DNA from: Lacinutrix neustonica
GTDB taxonomy: Bacteria; Bacteroidota; Bacteroidia; Flavobacteriales; Flavobacteriaceae
Direction of reading: 5' to 3'
Assembly (NCBI RefSeq): GCF_026625145.1
Contig: NZ_CP113088.1
Location: forward strand, 1,116,001-1,180,000
Length of the DNA stretch: 64,000 nt
The position numbers and the translations under genes are program-made. A model generated the notes under the pieces. The model ran no database searches, was not told the DNA's origin, and saw only the letters and a list, made by a program, of their open reading frames with translations. Shown in pieces: positions 30,806-42,024 of this stretch (position 1 is the first letter of the stretch; the number at the start of each line of letters is the position of its first letter).

Positions 30806-32617
30806 ATGGAAACAACAACAGAAAAAGAATTATTAAGAGGCGGTCAATTCCTTGTTAAAGAAACCAAATGTGAAGATGTTTTTACTCCTGAAGATTTTTC
30901 AGAAGAACAAACAATGATGAAGGAAGCAGTAATGGAGTTTAATGAGCGTGAAATTATCCCTCACAAAGCCCGATTCGAAGCCAAAGATTTTGCTTTAACA
31001 GAAGAAGTGATGCGTAAAGCAGGTGACCTAGGATTTTTAGGGGTTGCCGTTCCGGAAGAATATGGTGGATTAGGCATGGGATTTGTTTCTACCCTTTTAA
31101 CCTGTGATTACATTTCAAGTGGAACAGGTTCGTTTAGTACTGCTTTTGGTGCACATACAGGTATTGGTACTATGCCAATTACCTTATACGGTACAGAAGC
31201 TCAAAAACAAAAGTATGTGCCTAAATTAGCAACTGGCGAATGGTTTGGAGCGTATTGCTTAACTGAACCAGGCGCAGGATCTGATGCCAATTCAGGAAAA
31301 ACAACAGCTACTCTATCTGAAGATGGAAAGTCTTATAAAATTAACGGACAAAAAATGTGGATTTCAAACGCAGGGTTCTGTAGTTTGATGATTGTTTTTG
31401 CACGTATAGAAGACGATAAAAACATCACTGGTTTTATAGTAGAATACGATGGAAAAAATCCTAACGGAATTACTCTAGGTGAAGAAGAACACAAATTAGG
31501 TATTCGAGCGTCATCGACACGTCAGGTATTTTTTAATGACACGGTTGTGCCTTTAGAAAACATGTTGGCTGGTCGTGGTGAAGGGTTTAAAATCGCTATG
31601 AATGCGCTAAACGTTGGACGTATTAAATTGGCTGGTGCCTGTTTAGATTCTCAGCGTCGTATTTTAACAACGGCGGTACAATATGCCAATGAACGTAAGC
31701 AATTTAACACTCCTATTTCTGATTTTGGTGCTATAAAAGTGAAATTAGCAGAAATGGCCGCTAGTGCTTATGCTGGGGAATCTGCTACGTATAGAGCTTC
31801 GAAAAATATTGAAGACCGTATTGCAATGCGTCAAGCTGCTGGAAACACGCATCAAGAGGCGGAGCTTAAAGGCGTTGAAGAATATGCTATAGAATGTTCT
31901 ATTTTAAAAGTGGCGGTTTCTGAAGATGTACAAAATTGTGCAGATGAAGGGATTCAAATTTTTGGAGGTATGGGCTTCTCTGAAGAGACACCAATGGAAT
32001 CGGCATGGAGAGATGCACGTATTGCTCGTATCTATGAAGGTACAAACGAAATTAACAGAATGCTTTGCGTGGGTATGCTCGTAAAGAAAGCCATGAAAGG
32101 TCACGTTGATTTGCTAGGACCTGCTCAAGCCGTACAAGAAGAATTGATGGGCATCCCTTCATTTGAGACGCCTGATTATTCTGAATTGTTCGCAGAAGAA
32201 AAAGAAATGATTAGAAAGTTGAAAAAAACCTTCTTAATGGTCGCTGGAGGCGCGGTTCAAAAATATGGTCAGAATCTAGAAAAGCACCAACAATTATTGA
32301 TTGCTGCGGCCGATATATTGATAGAAATTTATATGGCAGAGTCTGCTATTTTAAGAACAGAGAAAAATGCCAAACGTTTTGGTGAGGACTCACAATCGGT
32401 TCAAATTGCCATGTCAAAACTATACTTATATCACGCCGTCGATATTATAGAAGAAAAAGGAAAAGAATCTATTATTTCTTTTGCTGAAGGTGACGAACAA
32501 CGTATGATGTTGATGGGATTAAAGCGTTTTACAAAATACGCAAACTATCCGGACATTGTAGATTTACGTAAAGAAGTTGCTGAAAAAGTTAAAGCAGAAA
32601 ACAAATACTGTTTCTAA
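30806..32617 (+). CDS. Acyl-CoA dehydrogenase (FadE-like)
   Basis: 603 residues, unbroken. It is a flavin-dependent first step of beta-oxidation. Motifs in order: LGFLGVAVPEEYGGLGMGF, the FAD-binding AYCLTEPGAGSDANSGKTTA, MWISNAGFCSLMIVFARI, IKLAGACLDSQRRILTTAVQ, and IFGGMGFSEETPMESAWRDA followed by ARIARIYEGTNEINRMLC. The C-terminal extension of about 180 residues is typical of this subgroup. A strong terminator follows, closing the operon. Confidence 0.93.
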   Translation: METTTEKELLRGGQFLVKETKCEDVFTPEDFSEEQTMMKEAVMEFNEREIIPHKARFEAKDFALTEEVMRKAGDLGFLGVAVPEEYGGLGMGFVSTLLTCDYISSGTGSFSTAFGAHTGIGTMPITLYGTEAQKQKYVPKLATGEWFGAYCLTEPGAGSDANSGKTTATLSEDGKSYKINGQKMWISNAGFCSLMIVFARIEDDKNITGFIVEYDGKNPNGITLGEEEHKLGIRASSTRQVFFNDTVVPLENMLAGRGEGFKIAMNALNVGRIKLAGACLDSQRRILTTAVQYANERKQFNTPISDFGAIKVKLAEMAASAYAGESATYRASKNIEDRIAMRQAAGNTHQEAELKGVEEYAIECSILKVAVSEDVQNCADEGIQIFGGMGFSEETPMESAWRDARIARIYEGTNEINRMLCVGMLVKKAMKGHVDLLGPAQAVQEELMGIPSFETPDYSELFAEEKEMIRKLKKTFLMVAGGAVQKYGQNLEKHQQLLIAAADILIEIYMAESAILRTEKNAKRFGEDSQSVQIAMSKLYLYHAVDIIEEKGKESIISFAEGDEQRMMLMGLKRFTKYANYPDIVDLRKEVAEKVKAENKYCF

Positions 32618-32645
32618 AAATAATTTTTTAGTTTTAATTACCTTT

Positions 32646-32682
32646 AAATAGCTGTTTCAGAAATGAAGCAGCTATTTTTTTT
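32646..32682 (+). terminator. Rho-independent terminator of the beta-oxidation operon
   Basis: AATAGCTG and CAGCTATT form the stem, extended by TTTC/GAAG, and a run of eight Ts follows. It begins about 30 bases after the acyl-CoA dehydrogenase stop. Confidence 0.85.
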
Positions 32683-32764
32683 AGTATTTTAGATAAAATT
32701 TAAAACAATACAAGTGCCACCCCATACACTTTTTTTGATTATGCCGTAATATCGAATCCGTGAT

Positions 32765-33340
32765 ATGGTGGAGAGAAATAGCCCGCTTTTGGTAGATAAA
32801 AAACTAATGACTATAAAAGAATACTACTTTAAAAAAGACCAAGAATGGCGCGAATGGCTGCATGAAAATCATGAAAGTGACACTGGAGTTTACCTTATAT
32901 TTTATAAAATAGCACATCAACATGAGAGTATGCGTTGGGAAGAGGCTGTTAAAGTGGCATTATGTTATGGGTGGATTGATAGTACTGTAAAAAGTTTGGG
33001 AAATGGAAAGCGTAGACAATATTTTTGCAAGCGCAATCCAAAAAGTGTTTGGAGTGCATTAAATAAAAAACACATTGAAGACTTACATTCAAAAGATTTA
33101 ATGCATGAAAGCGGTTTGAGAATTATTGAAATGGGAAAGCAAAATGGTTCGTGGACAGCTTTAGATGCGGTCGAAAAAGGCATCATTCCTGAAGATTTAC
33201 AACATCATTTTGATCGTAATAAAATCGCTTTCGAAAATTACAACAAGTTTTCACCATCATATAGAAAAAGCTATCTATACTGGTTAAACCAAGCCAAGCG
33301 CGAGGAAACCGAGACAAAAAAGAATTATAGAAATTATTAA
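32765..33340 (+). CDS. YdeI/OmpD-associated family protein
   Basis: 191 residues, or 177 if MTIKEYYFKK is the true start. The conserved pattern WREWLHENHESDTGVYLIFYK, then RWEEAVKVALCYGWIDSTVK and RQYFCKRNPKSVWSALNKKH, is typical of YdeI-like proteins. The tail FSPSYRKSYLYWLNQAKREETE is also characteristic. Members have been linked to resistance to small toxic agents, but the biochemical role is not established. It stands alone between two intergenic gaps. Confidence 0.8.
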   Translation: MVERNSPLLVDKKLMTIKEYYFKKDQEWREWLHENHESDTGVYLIFYKIAHQHESMRWEEAVKVALCYGWIDSTVKSLGNGKRRQYFCKRNPKSVWSALNKKHIEDLHSKDLMHESGLRIIEMGKQNGSWTALDAVEKGIIPEDLQHHFDRNKIAFENYNKFSPSYRKSYLYWLNQAKREETETKKNYRNY

Positions 33341-33438
33341 ACTGTGCAATGAAAACATAAAATCGAGAAGCAATTGGTGAAATTTAAGTATTAGTTTTAA
33401 ATAAAATATGGTAAATTGAAGTAACCAACGCTATTAAA

Positions 33439-34374
33439 ATGAAAAACCATTTTTATTTATTATTTACCCTCCTTCTTTTAGGTCTCAGTATCTCATTGGT
33501 TAGTTGTGCTTCTAAAACACAATTATCTCAAGAAGAAGAAAAATACCTTTTTGAGAACCCGAATATTCCGGTAGGTATTTATATCAATTACCCCCCTTAC
33601 CAGTTTATAAATAATAATGGTGAAATAGATGGGATCCTCTTAGAATATTTTTCGAAACTAGAAGCTAATATTAATCACACCTTTAAAAAGAAGTATTATA
33701 CCAATTGGCAACCGCTTATCGAAGACGCTAAGAACAATAAAATTGATATTATCTTAGAAATACAAAGTACTGAGGAGAGAAGACAATTCTTAACCTTTAC
33801 AGAGCCTATATTTACTGGTAGTCATGTTATTGTAACCAAACATAATGATAAGGAGATCACTATAAAAGACTTGAAGGGCAAACGAGTTTCCGTTGGTGCT
33901 CACTTTTCTATTGAAGAATACTTAATTAAAAATTATCCAGATATTATTCTTGTACCAAAACCCAACGAAGAAGCTTGTTTATTAGCCCTTTATAATGATG
34001 AAGCCGATGCTTTTATAGGTCTAGAAACCATAACAAAATACTTGATTTTCAAAGAGGGCTATAAAGATCTTAAGGTTCATGGAACTGTTGATTATGACAA
34101 TAAATTAAGCCTTGCGATACGTAAAGGCAAGCCTATTCTTGCCGACATCATTAAGAAAGGTAATCGCTCTATATCCATTGAAGAAAAAAATAAAATTCTA
34201 AACATGTGGCTCTATGATGTCGTGACACCTTATGAAGAAAAAGCTGCTTTTTTTAGCAAAATGGTCACTATTCTATCTATTTTATGTCTCTTATCATTGC
34301 TATTAAACCTATACTTATTTAAGAGGTTCAAAACATACAAAAAACGAATGATGAAAGAGAATCTAAATATATAA
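33439..34374 (+). CDS. Membrane-tethered solute-binding protein, resembling a sensor kinase cut after its first transmembrane helix
   Basis: 311 residues. A signal with lipobox-like LVSCASK is followed by an SBP_bac_3 domain (VGIYINYPPYQFINNNGEIDG, DIILEIQSTEERRQFLTFTEPI, DLKGKRVSVGAHFSIEEYL, YNDEADAFIGLETITKYL). A single transmembrane helix (about residues 275-297, ILSILCLLSLLLNLYLF) and a short basic tail come last. This is the layout of EvgS/BvgS-type sensor kinases up to the membrane, but no kinase, GGDEF or other output domain follows in any frame nearby. It may be a truncated sensor or a partner for a separate output protein. Confidence 0.75.
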   Translation: MKNHFYLLFTLLLLGLSISLVSCASKTQLSQEEEKYLFENPNIPVGIYINYPPYQFINNNGEIDGILLEYFSKLEANINHTFKKKYYTNWQPLIEDAKNNKIDIILEIQSTEERRQFLTFTEPIFTGSHVIVTKHNDKEITIKDLKGKRVSVGAHFSIEEYLIKNYPDIILVPKPNEEACLLALYNDEADAFIGLETITKYLIFKEGYKDLKVHGTVDYDNKLSLAIRKGKPILADIIKKGNRSISIEEKNKILNMWLYDVVTPYEEKAAFFSKMVTILSILCLLSLLLNLYLFKRFKTYKKRMMKENLNI

Positions 34375-34575
34375 ATCCCATATCTAAAATAATAGTAGGA
34401 CTATCATCAATAAAGCTATGGTGATATACAGATTGCGGATTCACAGCAAAAGCATAGAGTAAAGCTTCATTAGGTAGACTTATTTCGTAACCAATAAAGG
34501 CAACGATACCCTAATTAGAATTGAAGACCACAAGATTGCAATGTTATACATATAAATAGCGCTTATTTAAAATTT

Positions 34576-35787
34576 ATGAATATTCAAAAAATATCTTTTC
34601 TAAACTCGGAAAATCAAACATTGGTTGGGCGACTAGAACTACCAATAAACCAGCACCCTCATAACTATGCTATTTTTGCGCATTGCTTCACCTGCACTAA
34701 AAACCTTTCTGCCGTTAAAAATATAAGTCGGGCATTAACCGCAAATGGCTTTGGAGTACTGCGCTTCGATTTTACGGGATTAGGTGAGAGTGATGGTGAT
34801 TTTGAAAACACCAATTTTTCTCGGAAACATTGAAGATTTAATAAGTGCTGCACAATTTTTAAAGAAAAATTACACTGCTCCTACACTGCTTGTTGGTCAT
34901 TCTTTAGGGGGTACCGCGTCTCTATTTGCCGCGTCTCAAATAGAATCTATTAGAACTGTTGCCACTATTGGCGCACCTTCGAATCCGAACATGTTAAGCA
35001 TTTACTTCAGAGCAGCATTGATGATATTAATGTTATTGGTAAAGCAACCGTGAACTTAGGAGGTCGACCGTTTACTATAAAAAAACAATTTTTAGAGGAT
35101 ATAGAAAATCAATCGTTAACTGAAGTGACAAAAAACTTGGGCCAAGCATTATTAATAATGCATTCCCCTCAAGATAGGATAGTAGCAATAAAAAATGCGG
35201 AAGAACTTTATAGTGCTGCGCATCATCCAAAAAGTTTCGTGTCTTTAGACGGCGCTGATCATTTACTCCTTCGAAAAGAAGACTCTCACTATGTGGGAAC
35301 CATTATTTCTAATTGGGCTAAACGTTATGTTAATTTCCAAAAAAGCGAAGAAATATCCACCACACACCAAGTCATTGCGAGTTTGGATGCCGCTGATGGG
35401 TTTACAACACTCATGAAAGTTGGTCAGCATTCTATGACCGCAGATGAACCTGTAAGTTATGGAGGCAACGACTTTGGCCCTTCTCCCTATGATTTCGTAT
35501 CTGCTGGTCTTTCAGCATGCACCGCTATGACGATCCGGATGTATGCTAAACGTAAAGCATGGAATCTAGAAAATGTTGAAGTCCATACCAGTTATAGTAA
35601 AGTACATGCAATAGATTGTGAACACTGCGAAACGAATACGGCAAAAATTGATACGTTCCATCGTGAGATTAAGTTAACAGGACCTTTAGACGGTAAACAA
35701 ATAGAAAGAATCCTTCAGATTGCCGATAAATGTCCTGTACATAAAACACTGCATGCTACAGTTCAAGTCATCACCAAAATTATTTAA
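34576..35787 (+). CDS. Alpha/beta hydrolase-OsmC fusion protein (two compensating frame breaks)
   Basis: 403 residues. The N-terminal alpha/beta hydrolase (to about residue 255) has the nucleophile elbow LLVGHSLGGTASLF and a late catalytic His in LDGADHLLLR. The C-terminal OsmC domain carries the two redox Cys residues in SAGLSACTAMTIRMYA and ADKCPVHKTLHA, as in organic-hydroperoxide reductases. Breaks at 34819 (TCTCGG, one long) and 34985 (CCGA, one short) cancel. Repair gives FENTNFSGNIEDLI and SNPEHVKHLLQSS. Its stop overlaps by 4 bp with the convergent MoxR gene. Confidence 0.9.
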
Positions 35788-37250
35788 ATACCACTAATAA
35801 AACTGCCATATGGATCTTTAAACTGAATGCCTTCTGTAAACCTATATTTACTCAATTGCTTATATTCCACAAGTGCCCATAGCACAAATTCTTTAACGAA
35901 ATAGCTTTCTTCTTTTGACAATTTTGGTTGATGCTCGGCTAGTAAATCATCTAAAGGAGAGACCGCATCCAACATGCTTTTATACTCTTTATCTCTAAAG
36001 TCGTCTAACAATTCAAACCCTTCAGAATGATTAAAAAACCAAGACACCACATCATCATATGGGCTTTCATCTTCTTGTTTCTTCAACTTTTCAATCTTTG
36101 GGAAAAACTCGGAAAACAAATGCTTAACGGCATCACCTATTAAATTATAAGCCACTTGCGCTGCTCCTTCTTGCTCGCCTTCGTAAACCAATTCTACTTT
36201 TCCCGTAATCGCAGGGATGATCCCTAAGAAATCTGACAGTCTCACTGTGGTTTTTTCATCACCTCCTTTTAAAGCCCGCAACTCTGCAGTACTTAATAAA
36301 TTTTCATAAGCCGTAATACTTAAACGCGCACTGACCCCACTTTTCTCGTCTATAAAATCACTTTCTCGTGCTTCAAAGACTATTTGCTCTAATAAATCTT
36401 TTGCAAGCTCAGGGACATGAATGATTTCTTTTTGTCTTACATCTAACTTCGCTTCTTGGGCCGTGATCATTTTTGCGGTTTCAATATCCATAGGATAATG
36501 CGTCAAAATCTGCGAGCCTATTCTATCTTTTAATGGGGTTACTATACTCCCTCTATTGGTGTAATCTTCAGGATTTGCTGTAAAAATAAATTGCATATCT
36601 AAAGGCAATCGTAATTTAAAGCCTCTAATTTGAATATCTCCTTCCTGTAAAATATTAAATAAGGCCACTTGAATTCTAGCTTGTAAATCGGGTAACTCAT
36701 TAATAACAAATATACAGCGGTTAGCACGAGGAATCATACCATAATGAATCACACGATCATCGGCATAACTGAGTTTCAAATTTGCCGCTTTTATAGGATC
36801 GACATCTCCAATAATATCGGCCACCGTAACATCCGGTGTTGCTAATTTCTCAGCGAAACGCTCGCTTCTATGCAGCCATGAAATGGGAGTATGTTCTCCT
36901 TTTTCTTCAATCAATTCAATGGCATAGCGTGAAATGGGTTGCATAGGATCATCATTAATTTCAGAACCTTCCACCACGGGAATGTATTCATCTAATAAAT
37001 TAAGCATCAAGCGTGCTAATCGGGTTTTAGCTTGACCGCGTAAGCCTAAAAAATTAATATTATGACGCGATAAAATCGCGCGTTCCAGTTCCGGAATCAC
37101 CGTATTTTCATAACCGTGAACCCCTTCAAAAGTCGTTTGCTTGTTCTTTATTTTATCTATTAAATTATCTCTTAACTCATCTTTAATGGATTTGCTTTCG
37201 TATCCCGCTTTTTTTAAATCACCTAAGGTTTTTATTGTTTCTATTTTCAT
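35784..37250 (-). CDS. MoxR/magnesium-chelatase-like AAA+ ATPase
   Basis: 488 residues, unbroken. The P-loop is an atypical GLRGQAKT at residues 69-76. The Walker B position reads CIFVINELPDL, with Asn184-Glu185 in place of Asp-Glu. Sensor 1 is FIFTANPEDY (Asn226). A helical lid and C-terminal domain follow. It is paired with the VWA protein upstream on the same strand. Such pairs are thought to act as metal-chelatase-like or chaperone-like complexes that remodel a partner protein; the substrate here is unknown. I recall the INELPDL form as common in Bacteroidota homologues. Confidence 0.85.
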   Translation of the reverse strand: MKIETIKTLGDLKKAGYESKSIKDELRDNLIDKIKNKQTTFEGVHGYENTVIPELERAILSRHNINFLGLRGQAKTRLARLMLNLLDEYIPVVEGSEINDDPMQPISRYAIELIEEKGEHTPISWLHRSERFAEKLATPDVTVADIIGDVDPIKAANLKLSYADDRVIHYGMIPRANRCIFVINELPDLQARIQVALFNILQEGDIQIRGFKLRLPLDMQFIFTANPEDYTNRGSIVTPLKDRIGSQILTHYPMDIETAKMITAQEAKLDVRQKEIIHVPELAKDLLEQIVFEARESDFIDEKSGVSARLSITAYENLLSTAELRALKGGDEKTTVRLSDFLGIIPAITGKVELVYEGEQEGAAQVAYNLIGDAVKHLFSEFFPKIEKLKKQEDESPYDDVVSWFFNHSEGFELLDDFRDKEYKSMLDAVSPLDDLLAEHQPKLSKEESYFVKEFVLWALVEYKQLSKYRFTEGIQFKDPYGSFISGI

Positions 37251-37402
37251 ATGCTTTTATTCAGAAGAGATTTTAGATAAAGAAAAAAACAGCACGTGTC
37301 TTATTTATTTCTTTTCTCTATTCTCTTTATTCTTTATTGTCTTTATTCTTTCTAGTATGTGAGCAAGGAAAAAAACACGTCTCCTTTGCTCTTAACTCAT
37401 GC

Positions 37403-38529
37403 TTATCCTTTAATTCGTTTCTTCCTATTGGTTTCATAATCTTCAAAAATCATCTCTCCCAACCCTTTTAAGCCTGTATAAAATGCCTTGCCTTGATTGG
37501 CTTTAGTAAAAGTTTCTACAAATTGCATGAGGTAGTTGTCTTGAGCAATCATAAAGGTGGTTATGGGAATGTGCAATCTTCGAGCCTGTTGTGCTTGTGC
37601 ATAGCATTTATTAGTAATGTATGGATTAAGGCCGTTACTATCTTTATAATAGGTTCCATCGGGTAACCTCAAACAACTGGGTTTCCCATCGGTGATCATA
37701 AAAATTTGCTTATTAGTATTACGTTTTCGGCGTAATAAATCCATAGCTAGTTGTAAACCTGCAACTGTATTGGTATGATACGGTCCCACGTTTAGATAAG
37801 GTAAATCTTTAATCTGAATGGTCCAAGCATCATTTCCAAAAACCAAAATATCTAAAGTGTCTTTTGGATAACGGGTCGTAATCAGCTCCGCTAAGGCCAT
37901 GGCCACTTTTTTTGCTGGTGTTATACGATCTTCCCCATATAAAATCATGCTATGGCTAATATCAATCATGAGCACCGTACTCATTTGAGATTTATGAGTC
38001 GTTTCCTCAACCACCAAATCCTCTTCCGTTAAGTTAAACGCTCCAATACCATGATTTACCTGTGCATTTCGGAGACTTTCGGTCATAGAAACTTTATCTA
38101 AACTATCCCCAAATTGATAATTTCTGAAATCACCAGTGTGTTCATCACCTATGCCAACACCCTTACTTTTATGATTTCCGAACCACTTCTTTTAATTTGT
38201 CCGAAGATTTGATCTAGCGCAGACTGCCGGATGGCACGTTCTGTTTTTGCTGTAATACCAGTACCTTTTGAGCCATCTGTCTTAATTTCTTCTCGAATAT
38301 AGCCCTTGGCTTTCAAGTCTTCAATAAAATCATCAATAGTGTAGTCCGGTGTTGTCAATTCGTATTCTTTATCCAACTCTCGTAACCAATCGATGGCTTC
38401 ATCAAAATCACCGTAAGTATGAGTAATTAATTCTTTAAAAATATCGAAGAGTTTCTCGAAAGGAGATTGAAAGGGCGCTTCATATTGCTTAAACACGAAG
38501 CCCTTTCGTATGTGTTTTTCATTTTTCAT
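37403..38529 (-). CDS. VWA-domain protein, partner of the MoxR ATPase (frame break at 38178)
   Basis: 375 residues after repair. An N-terminal helical region (IRKGFVFKQYEAPFQSPFEKL, TPDYTIDDFIEDLKAKGYI) precedes a VWA domain with the MIDAS motif VLMIDISHSMILYGEDR, the Thr region LVFGNDAWTIQIKDL and IFMITDGKPSCLRLPDG. CCGA at 38178-38181 stands for CCAGA; correction links IFGQIKRSGSGNHKSKGVG to the VWA part. It lies 152 bases upstream of the ATPase gene on the same strand. That gap holds low-complexity TCTTTATTCTTTATTG-type sequence. Confidence 0.85.
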
Positions 38530-38650
38530 AGGATTATAAAAATACGATAATTTTAGAGTCTTCTACACCAATCTTAACAAGTCTTTATGAAAAAAACGGT
38601 AGATTTTACTACCTTTAGATTTGAATCAAATTTGAATCCAAAGAAACCGA

Positions 38651-41600
38651 ATGAAATACCTCTTCTCGTTGCTACTGCTTTTTTGTATCGCAACCCTATC
38701 TGCTCAAGAATTTTCCATAAACTTATTAAAAAACAACCCTCCTAGAAACATAGGTCCTGGGGGTATGTCTCGGTCGTGTAACAGCCATTGATGCTGTGCA
38801 TAGCAACCCGGACATCATGTTTGTAGGCACTGCCTCTCGGTGGTCTTTGGAAATCAACATCGGGAGGTATCAAATGGCATCCTATTTTTGAAAACGAAGT
38901 CACCGCTTCCATTGGTGCTGTGGCCATCCAACAATCTAACCCTAGCGTGATTTGGGTAGGTACAGGAGAAGGAAATCCTGAAACAGTCTAAATGGTGGTT
39001 TTGGGGTTTATAAATCTTTAGACGGTGGGAGAAACTGGTTATCCATGGGTTTAGAAAAAACCCGTCACATCCACCGTATTGTTATAGATCCTACCAATCC
39101 AAATACCATTTATGTTGCTGCTATTGGAAGCCCATGGGGGGAACATAGTGAGCGTGGGGTATATAAAACCATTGATGGCGGTCTTACCTGGAGTAATATC
39201 TTATTTGCGAATAACAAAACGGGGGCTGCAGATTTGGTTATGGATCCCACGAACCCAAACAAATTAATTGCAACACTTTGGGAGCATAAACGTGAGCCTT
39301 GGTTTTTTAATTCGGTGGAAAAGGGTTCGGTTTGCACATCACTCATGATGGTGGAAATACTTGGAAAAAAATGACCGAGAAAGAGGGGTTTCCAAAAGGG
39401 GATTTAGGACGTATTGGCGTGGCTATTGCCGAAATAAACCCAATATTATCTATGCCTTAGTAGAAGCCAAAAAAAATGCCTTATACAAAAGTGTCGATGG
39501 TGGTTTTAATTGGAAAAAAATTAATGATAAAAGCGATATTGGAAATCGGCCTTTTTATTATTCTGAAATCTATGTAGATCCACAAAATGAAAATCGCGTG
39601 TATTCGGTTTTTACCTATATCAATGTCAGTGAAGATGGTGGAAAAAATTTTACGCAGTTGATGCCAGCTTACGGCGTAAGTAATGGCGTACACCCAGATC
39701 ATCATGCCTGGTGGATTCATCCTGAAAATGGAAATTTCATGATTGATGGCAATGATGGCGGTATGAATATTACAAAAGACGGCGGACAATCTTGGCGCTT
39801 TGTAGGTAATTTACCTGTCGCACAATTTTATCATATTAATGTAGATAATGACTACCCATATAATGTGTATGGTGGCATGCAAGACAATGGTTCTTGGCGT
39901 GGGCCAGCCTATGTTTGGCGTGCTCAAGGGATTAGAAATAGTTATTGGCAAGAGATTAGCTTTGGTGATGGTTTTGACGTCATTCCAGATCGCGATGACT
40001 CCCGTTATGGGTGGACGATGAGTCAGCAAGGTTACGTGAGTCGCTACGATTGGCAAACAGGCGATAATTATGGCGTAAGGCCCACCCCTCCTGATGCTGA
40101 TATTTTATTACGTTTCAATTGGAATGCTGCTATAAATAGTGATCCTTTTAATAGTAGCACCATTTACTTCGGCAGTCAATTTGTACATAAATCGACAGAC
40201 AAAGGGGATACTTGGTCCATTATTTCTCCGGATTTAACCACCAATGATTCTGAAAAATTAAAACAAAAAGATAGTGGTGGATTAACCATTGATGCCACAG
40301 GAGCAGAAAACCATTGCACAATTTTAGTGGTTGAACCCTCTCCTATTGAAAAAGAAATGCTTTGGGTGGGTACTGATGATGGGCGTGTGCATATTACTCA
40401 AAATGGAGGAAATAGTTGGACAGATGTTGGTAAGAATATTGAGGGACTGCCTCACGGAAGTTGGATTGCACAAATTAAAGCCTCTAATAAAAATAAAGGA
40501 GAAGCGCTTTTGGTCGCTAACGATTACAGACGATTCAACTACACGCCTTATGCTTATAGAACAAAGAATTATGGAAAAACATGGGACCGTATTGTTGATG
40601 GTAACGACGTAAAAAGTTATGCGCTTTGTATTGTAGAAGATCTCGAAACACCTAACCTACTTTTTCTAGGTACCGATGATGGCCTTTACATCTCTACTAA
40701 TGCTGGCGCGAAATGGACGAAATGGACCGAAGGCTTTCCTACCGTTCCGGTGAAAGATTTAGTAATACACCCACGTGAACACGACTTAGTTATTGGAACT
40801 TTTGGCCGTGCAGCTTGGGTACTAGACGATATTCGTCCGTTACGGGACATTGCGACTAACTCTGCTATTTTAAATAAAAAATTAGTTCTATTTACAACAC
40901 CCACAGCATACAAAGCGGCCTATCAACAAGCCACGGGGAGTCGTTTTGGCGGTGACGCTCTTTTTAGTGGGGACAATCGTGGTTATGGGGCGCGTCTTCA
41001 ATATTATATTCAAGTTGAAAAACCAGCGGAAGACTTGAAAGACAATGATGATAAAAAAGAGGAAGATATAGAAGACAACGAAGGATCTTTGGAAGACGAA
41101 AACAAAATAAAGTGGGATTCAATAACGATGAACATCTATAACGGAGACAAGCACATTCGTACCCTAAAACGGAAAGCACCAGATTCAACAGGCATTCATA
41201 CATGGACGTGGCGTTTACGTGAAAAAGGAGCCGACTATCCTTCCAAAGAAATCAAGAAGAAGGAAGAAGAACCAGGCGGTGTTGAAGTAAAAGCAGGCAT
41301 TTATCGTGCCCTGTTGACCTATGGGGATCTAACAACAGAAACACAGGTCGTCGTTAAAAATGACCCACGACTTGAGGTCTCAGAACAAAATGAGGAAGAG
41401 GTCTATACGACTCTAAAAGGCATTGAAGATCTAAGACAAACTGCTGCCGATGCGATGCAACAACTGGCTAAAAGCAAAGAAACAGCGTCTAAATTTCAAA
41501 AGGATTTAAAAGGGTTAGATGCTAAAAAATACAAGGAAGAGATAACGGATTCAAAAGAGATTATCAAAAAACTTGGGGAAATTCAGGATATTTTCTTTGG

Positions 41601-41868
41601 AAAAGAAGATGACAGACAAGGCATTACACGCAGCCATATTCCAACAGTAAATTCTAGAATAGGAATGGCTTCTAGCTATGTTAGTTCAAGAAAAAATGGT
41701 ATCACGCGTACTGAAACCACCTTAATAGATCTTGCAAAAACAGCGTTGGATGATTTATTTAAGAAAATAAACACCTTCTATGAAGCGGATTGGAAAAACT
41801 ACCAATCTAAAATGGAAGCCTTAGACCTTTCTGTTTTTAAAGCGATTGAAGTTTTTAAAATAGAGTAA
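38651..41868 (+). CDS. Large exported sortilin/VPS10-like beta-propeller protein (five frame breaks)
   Basis: About 1072 residues after repair. The signal peptide ends at TLSAQ. The body is a ten-bladed VPS10/BNR propeller (NIGPGGMSGRVTAIDAV, MFVGTASGGLWKSTSGG, WVGTGEGNP, GVYKTIDGGLTW, HPDHHAWWIHPENGNFMIDG). A charged E/K-rich segment (about residues 795-830) and an alpha-helical C-terminus follow. Breaks lie at 38768 and 38835 (long) and at 39312 and 39429 (short), all TCTGG/CCAGA. A fifth lies at 38977-38982 (CCTGA, one short). Together they restore length to a multiple of three. Relatives are often annotated glycosyl hydrolase without catalytic evidence. Confidence 0.85.
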
Positions 41869-42024
41869 TATGAAAAGATCATAATGCAATACTTGAAAGA
41901 TTGGCACCTATAGAAATATTAAGATGGAATTACAGATCTATAATGGCTTTTAAAAGTCCTTTAGTATTTGCAATTGAATAATTATCTCGTTAACTTTCAC
42001 CATTAACCAAAAATATTAGATAAC

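Noticed and set aside
39393-39398. CCGAGA inside the sortilin-like gene as another lesion.
   Set aside because: The frame on both sides is the same and reads KKMTEKEGFPKGDLG without correction, so this CCGAGA is genuine.
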